Notes under the pieces: generated by a model | What the model saw: the letters and a program-made list of their open reading frames with translations, nothing else | The model's database searches: none | Told to the model about the DNA's origin: nothing | Source of the DNA: Actinomycetota bacterium | GTDB lineage: Bacteria; Actinomycetota; Actinomycetes; S36-B12 | NCBI GenBank assembly: GCA_010029945.1 | Contig: RGQW01000117.1 | Coordinates: 1 to 5,220, forward strand | Direction of reading: 5' to 3' | Length of the DNA: 5,220 bases | Made by a program: the position numbers and the translations under genes | Part shown: one piece after another, positions 4,292 to 5,220 of the stretch | Layout of the letters: every line of letters begins with the position of its first letter | Position numbering within the stretch: position 1 is the first letter of the stretch

Positions 4292-5220
4292 CTACGCCAG
4301 ATCCGCGGGTGATGACAGGTGTCCCGTTACTGCGGTGGAGGCGGCAACCGCTGGAGAGACCAGGTGCGTGCGCCCGCCGGGACCCTGTCGTCCCTCGAAG
4401 TTTCTGTTGGACGTTGACGCACTTCGCTCGCCGGGCGTGAGCTTGTCGGGGTTCATTCCCAGGCACATCGAGCACCCGGCTCCGCGCCATTCACCACCGG
4501 CCTCCACGAACACCTGATCCAGACCTTCGGATTCCGCCTGCAGGCGAACCCGTGCAGAACCCGGCACAACCATCAGGCGCATGCCGTCTTTGACCTTGCG
4601 GCCTCGCAGAATGTCCGCAGCGACCCGCAGATCCTCGATGCGACCGTTGGTGCATGACCCGATGAACACCGTGTCGACGGCAACGTCACGCAGCGGTGTC
4701 CCAGGGGTGAGATCCATGTATTCCAGTGCACGTTCGATCGCCACCCGATCGACATCATCACTGGCGTCATCCGGCGACGGCACCGACGCCGACAGCGGCA
4801 GGCCTTGCCCCGGGTTGGTGCCCCAGGTGACGAAAGGCGTGAGTGTGGTGGCGTCGATATCGACGACAGCATCGAACTCGGCATCGTCGTCGGTGAACAG
4901 GGTCTTCCAATACGCGACTGCGTCGTCCCACTCCTGTCCGCTAGGTGCCTTCTCACGGCCTTGGACGTAGTCGAACGTTGTCTGATCCGGGGCGATCATG
5001 CCGGCCCGCGCGCCTGCTTCGATCGACATATTGCAGACCGTCATGCGTCCTTCCATCGACAGACTGCGAATGGCCGAACCGCGGTACTCGAGCACATACC
5101 CCTGACCGCCGCCAGTACCGATCTTCGCGATCACCGCCAAGATGATGTCCTTGGCGGACACCCCTTCCGGCAGGTCGCCGTCCACGTTGATCGCCATCGT
5201 CTTGAAGGGCTTCAGCGGCA
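4292..5220 (-). CDS. leuC: 3-isopropylmalate dehydratase large subunit, C-terminal part (N-terminus beyond window edge)
   Basis: This is the catalytic large subunit of isopropylmalate isomerase, a cytoplasmic [4Fe-4S] enzyme of the aconitase family in leucine synthesis. The frame is open from the right edge (first full codon at 5218) to the TAG at 4292-4294, giving about 308 of the usual 465-475 residues. Visible are PLKPFKTMAI at the edge, KIGTGGGQGYVLEYRGSAI, SMEGRMTVCNMSIEAGARAG, and FVTWGTNPGQ. GSCTNGRIEDLR carries the first cluster Cys (codon 4652-4654). CSMCLGMNPD carries the other two (codons 4472-4474 and 4463-4465). The C-terminal STSNRNFEGRQG..GRTHLVSP is complete. No frameshift or missing block is seen. 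The stop is followed after 14 bases by leuD, an operon layout. The in-frame ATG at 5195-5197 is internal, not the start. The intact state of leuC contrasts with the broken leuD beside it. Confidence 0.97.
   Translation of the reverse strand, partial: PLKPFKTMAINVDGDLPEGVSAKDIILAVIAKIGTGGGQGYVLEYRGSAIRSLSMEGRMTVCNMSIEAGARAGMIAPDQTTFDYVQGREKAPSGQEWDDAVAYWKTLFTDDDAEFDAVVDIDATTLTPFVTWGTNPGQGLPLSASVPSPDDASDDVDRVAIERALEYMDLTPGTPLRDVAVDTVFIGSCTNGRIEDLRVAADILRGRKVKDGMRLMVVPGSARVRLQAESEGLDQVFVEAGGEWRGAGCSMCLGMNPDKLTPGERSASTSNRNFEGRQGPGGRTHLVSPAVAASTAVTGHLSSPADLA

Noticed and set aside
4292..5197. Treating the ATG at 5195-5197 as the leuC start
   Set aside because: The frame stays open to the right edge with the conserved PLKPFKT stretch upstream of this Met, and the product would lack over 150 residues of the family.

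Overview
The window looks like part of an actinobacterial chromosome. The DNA is moderately high in GC (roughly 60% by eye). The gene set is the familiar actinobacterial neighbourhood leuC-leuD / cofC / plsC-gpsA / ddl. The cofC-type gene points to coenzyme F420 synthesis, and the LeuC, LeuD, GpsA and Ddl motif wording is actinobacterial. No mobile element, CRISPR array, rRNA or tRNA was seen, and I found no undescribed multi-gene system.

Layout, left to right. (1) The N-terminal half of D-alanine--D-alanine ligase (minus strand) runs off the left edge. (2) A cystathionine gamma-lyase/synthase-like PLP enzyme gene is divergent from it (plus strand, 503-1192) and is missing at least two, probably three, internal segments. 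(3) gpsA and plsC form a minus-strand pair with a 4-base GTGA stop/start overlap. gpsA ends 11 bases from the end of the PLP-enzyme gene, so those two converge. (4) cofC (plus) diverges from plsC across a very short gap. (5) A non-coding gap of about 115 bases carries two GC-rich hairpins between convergent cofC and leuD. (6) leuD (minus) has lost an internal segment and changes frame. (7) leuC (minus), intact as far as visible, runs off the right edge 14 bases upstream of leuD.

Functionally, leuC/leuD encode the two subunits of isopropylmalate isomerase (leucine synthesis). plsC and gpsA are coupled phospholipid genes: GpsA makes glycerol-3-phosphate, and PlsC acylates a lysophosphatidate-type acceptor. 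cofC supplies the nucleotidyl-transfer step of F420 side-chain assembly. ddl makes the D-Ala-D-Ala dipeptide for peptidoglycan.

The two most notable observations are as follows. First, clean internal deletions occur in two separate housekeeping-type genes (PLP enzyme and leuD), with well-conserved, stop-free sequence on both sides of each junction. This is either very recent gene loss or, quite possibly, an assembly or amplification artefact. Second, a TANNNT -10-like hexamer lies exactly 6 nt upstream of the candidate start codons of ddl, the PLP-enzyme gene and plsC. This is the geometry of leaderless (or very short-leader) actinobacterial transcription.
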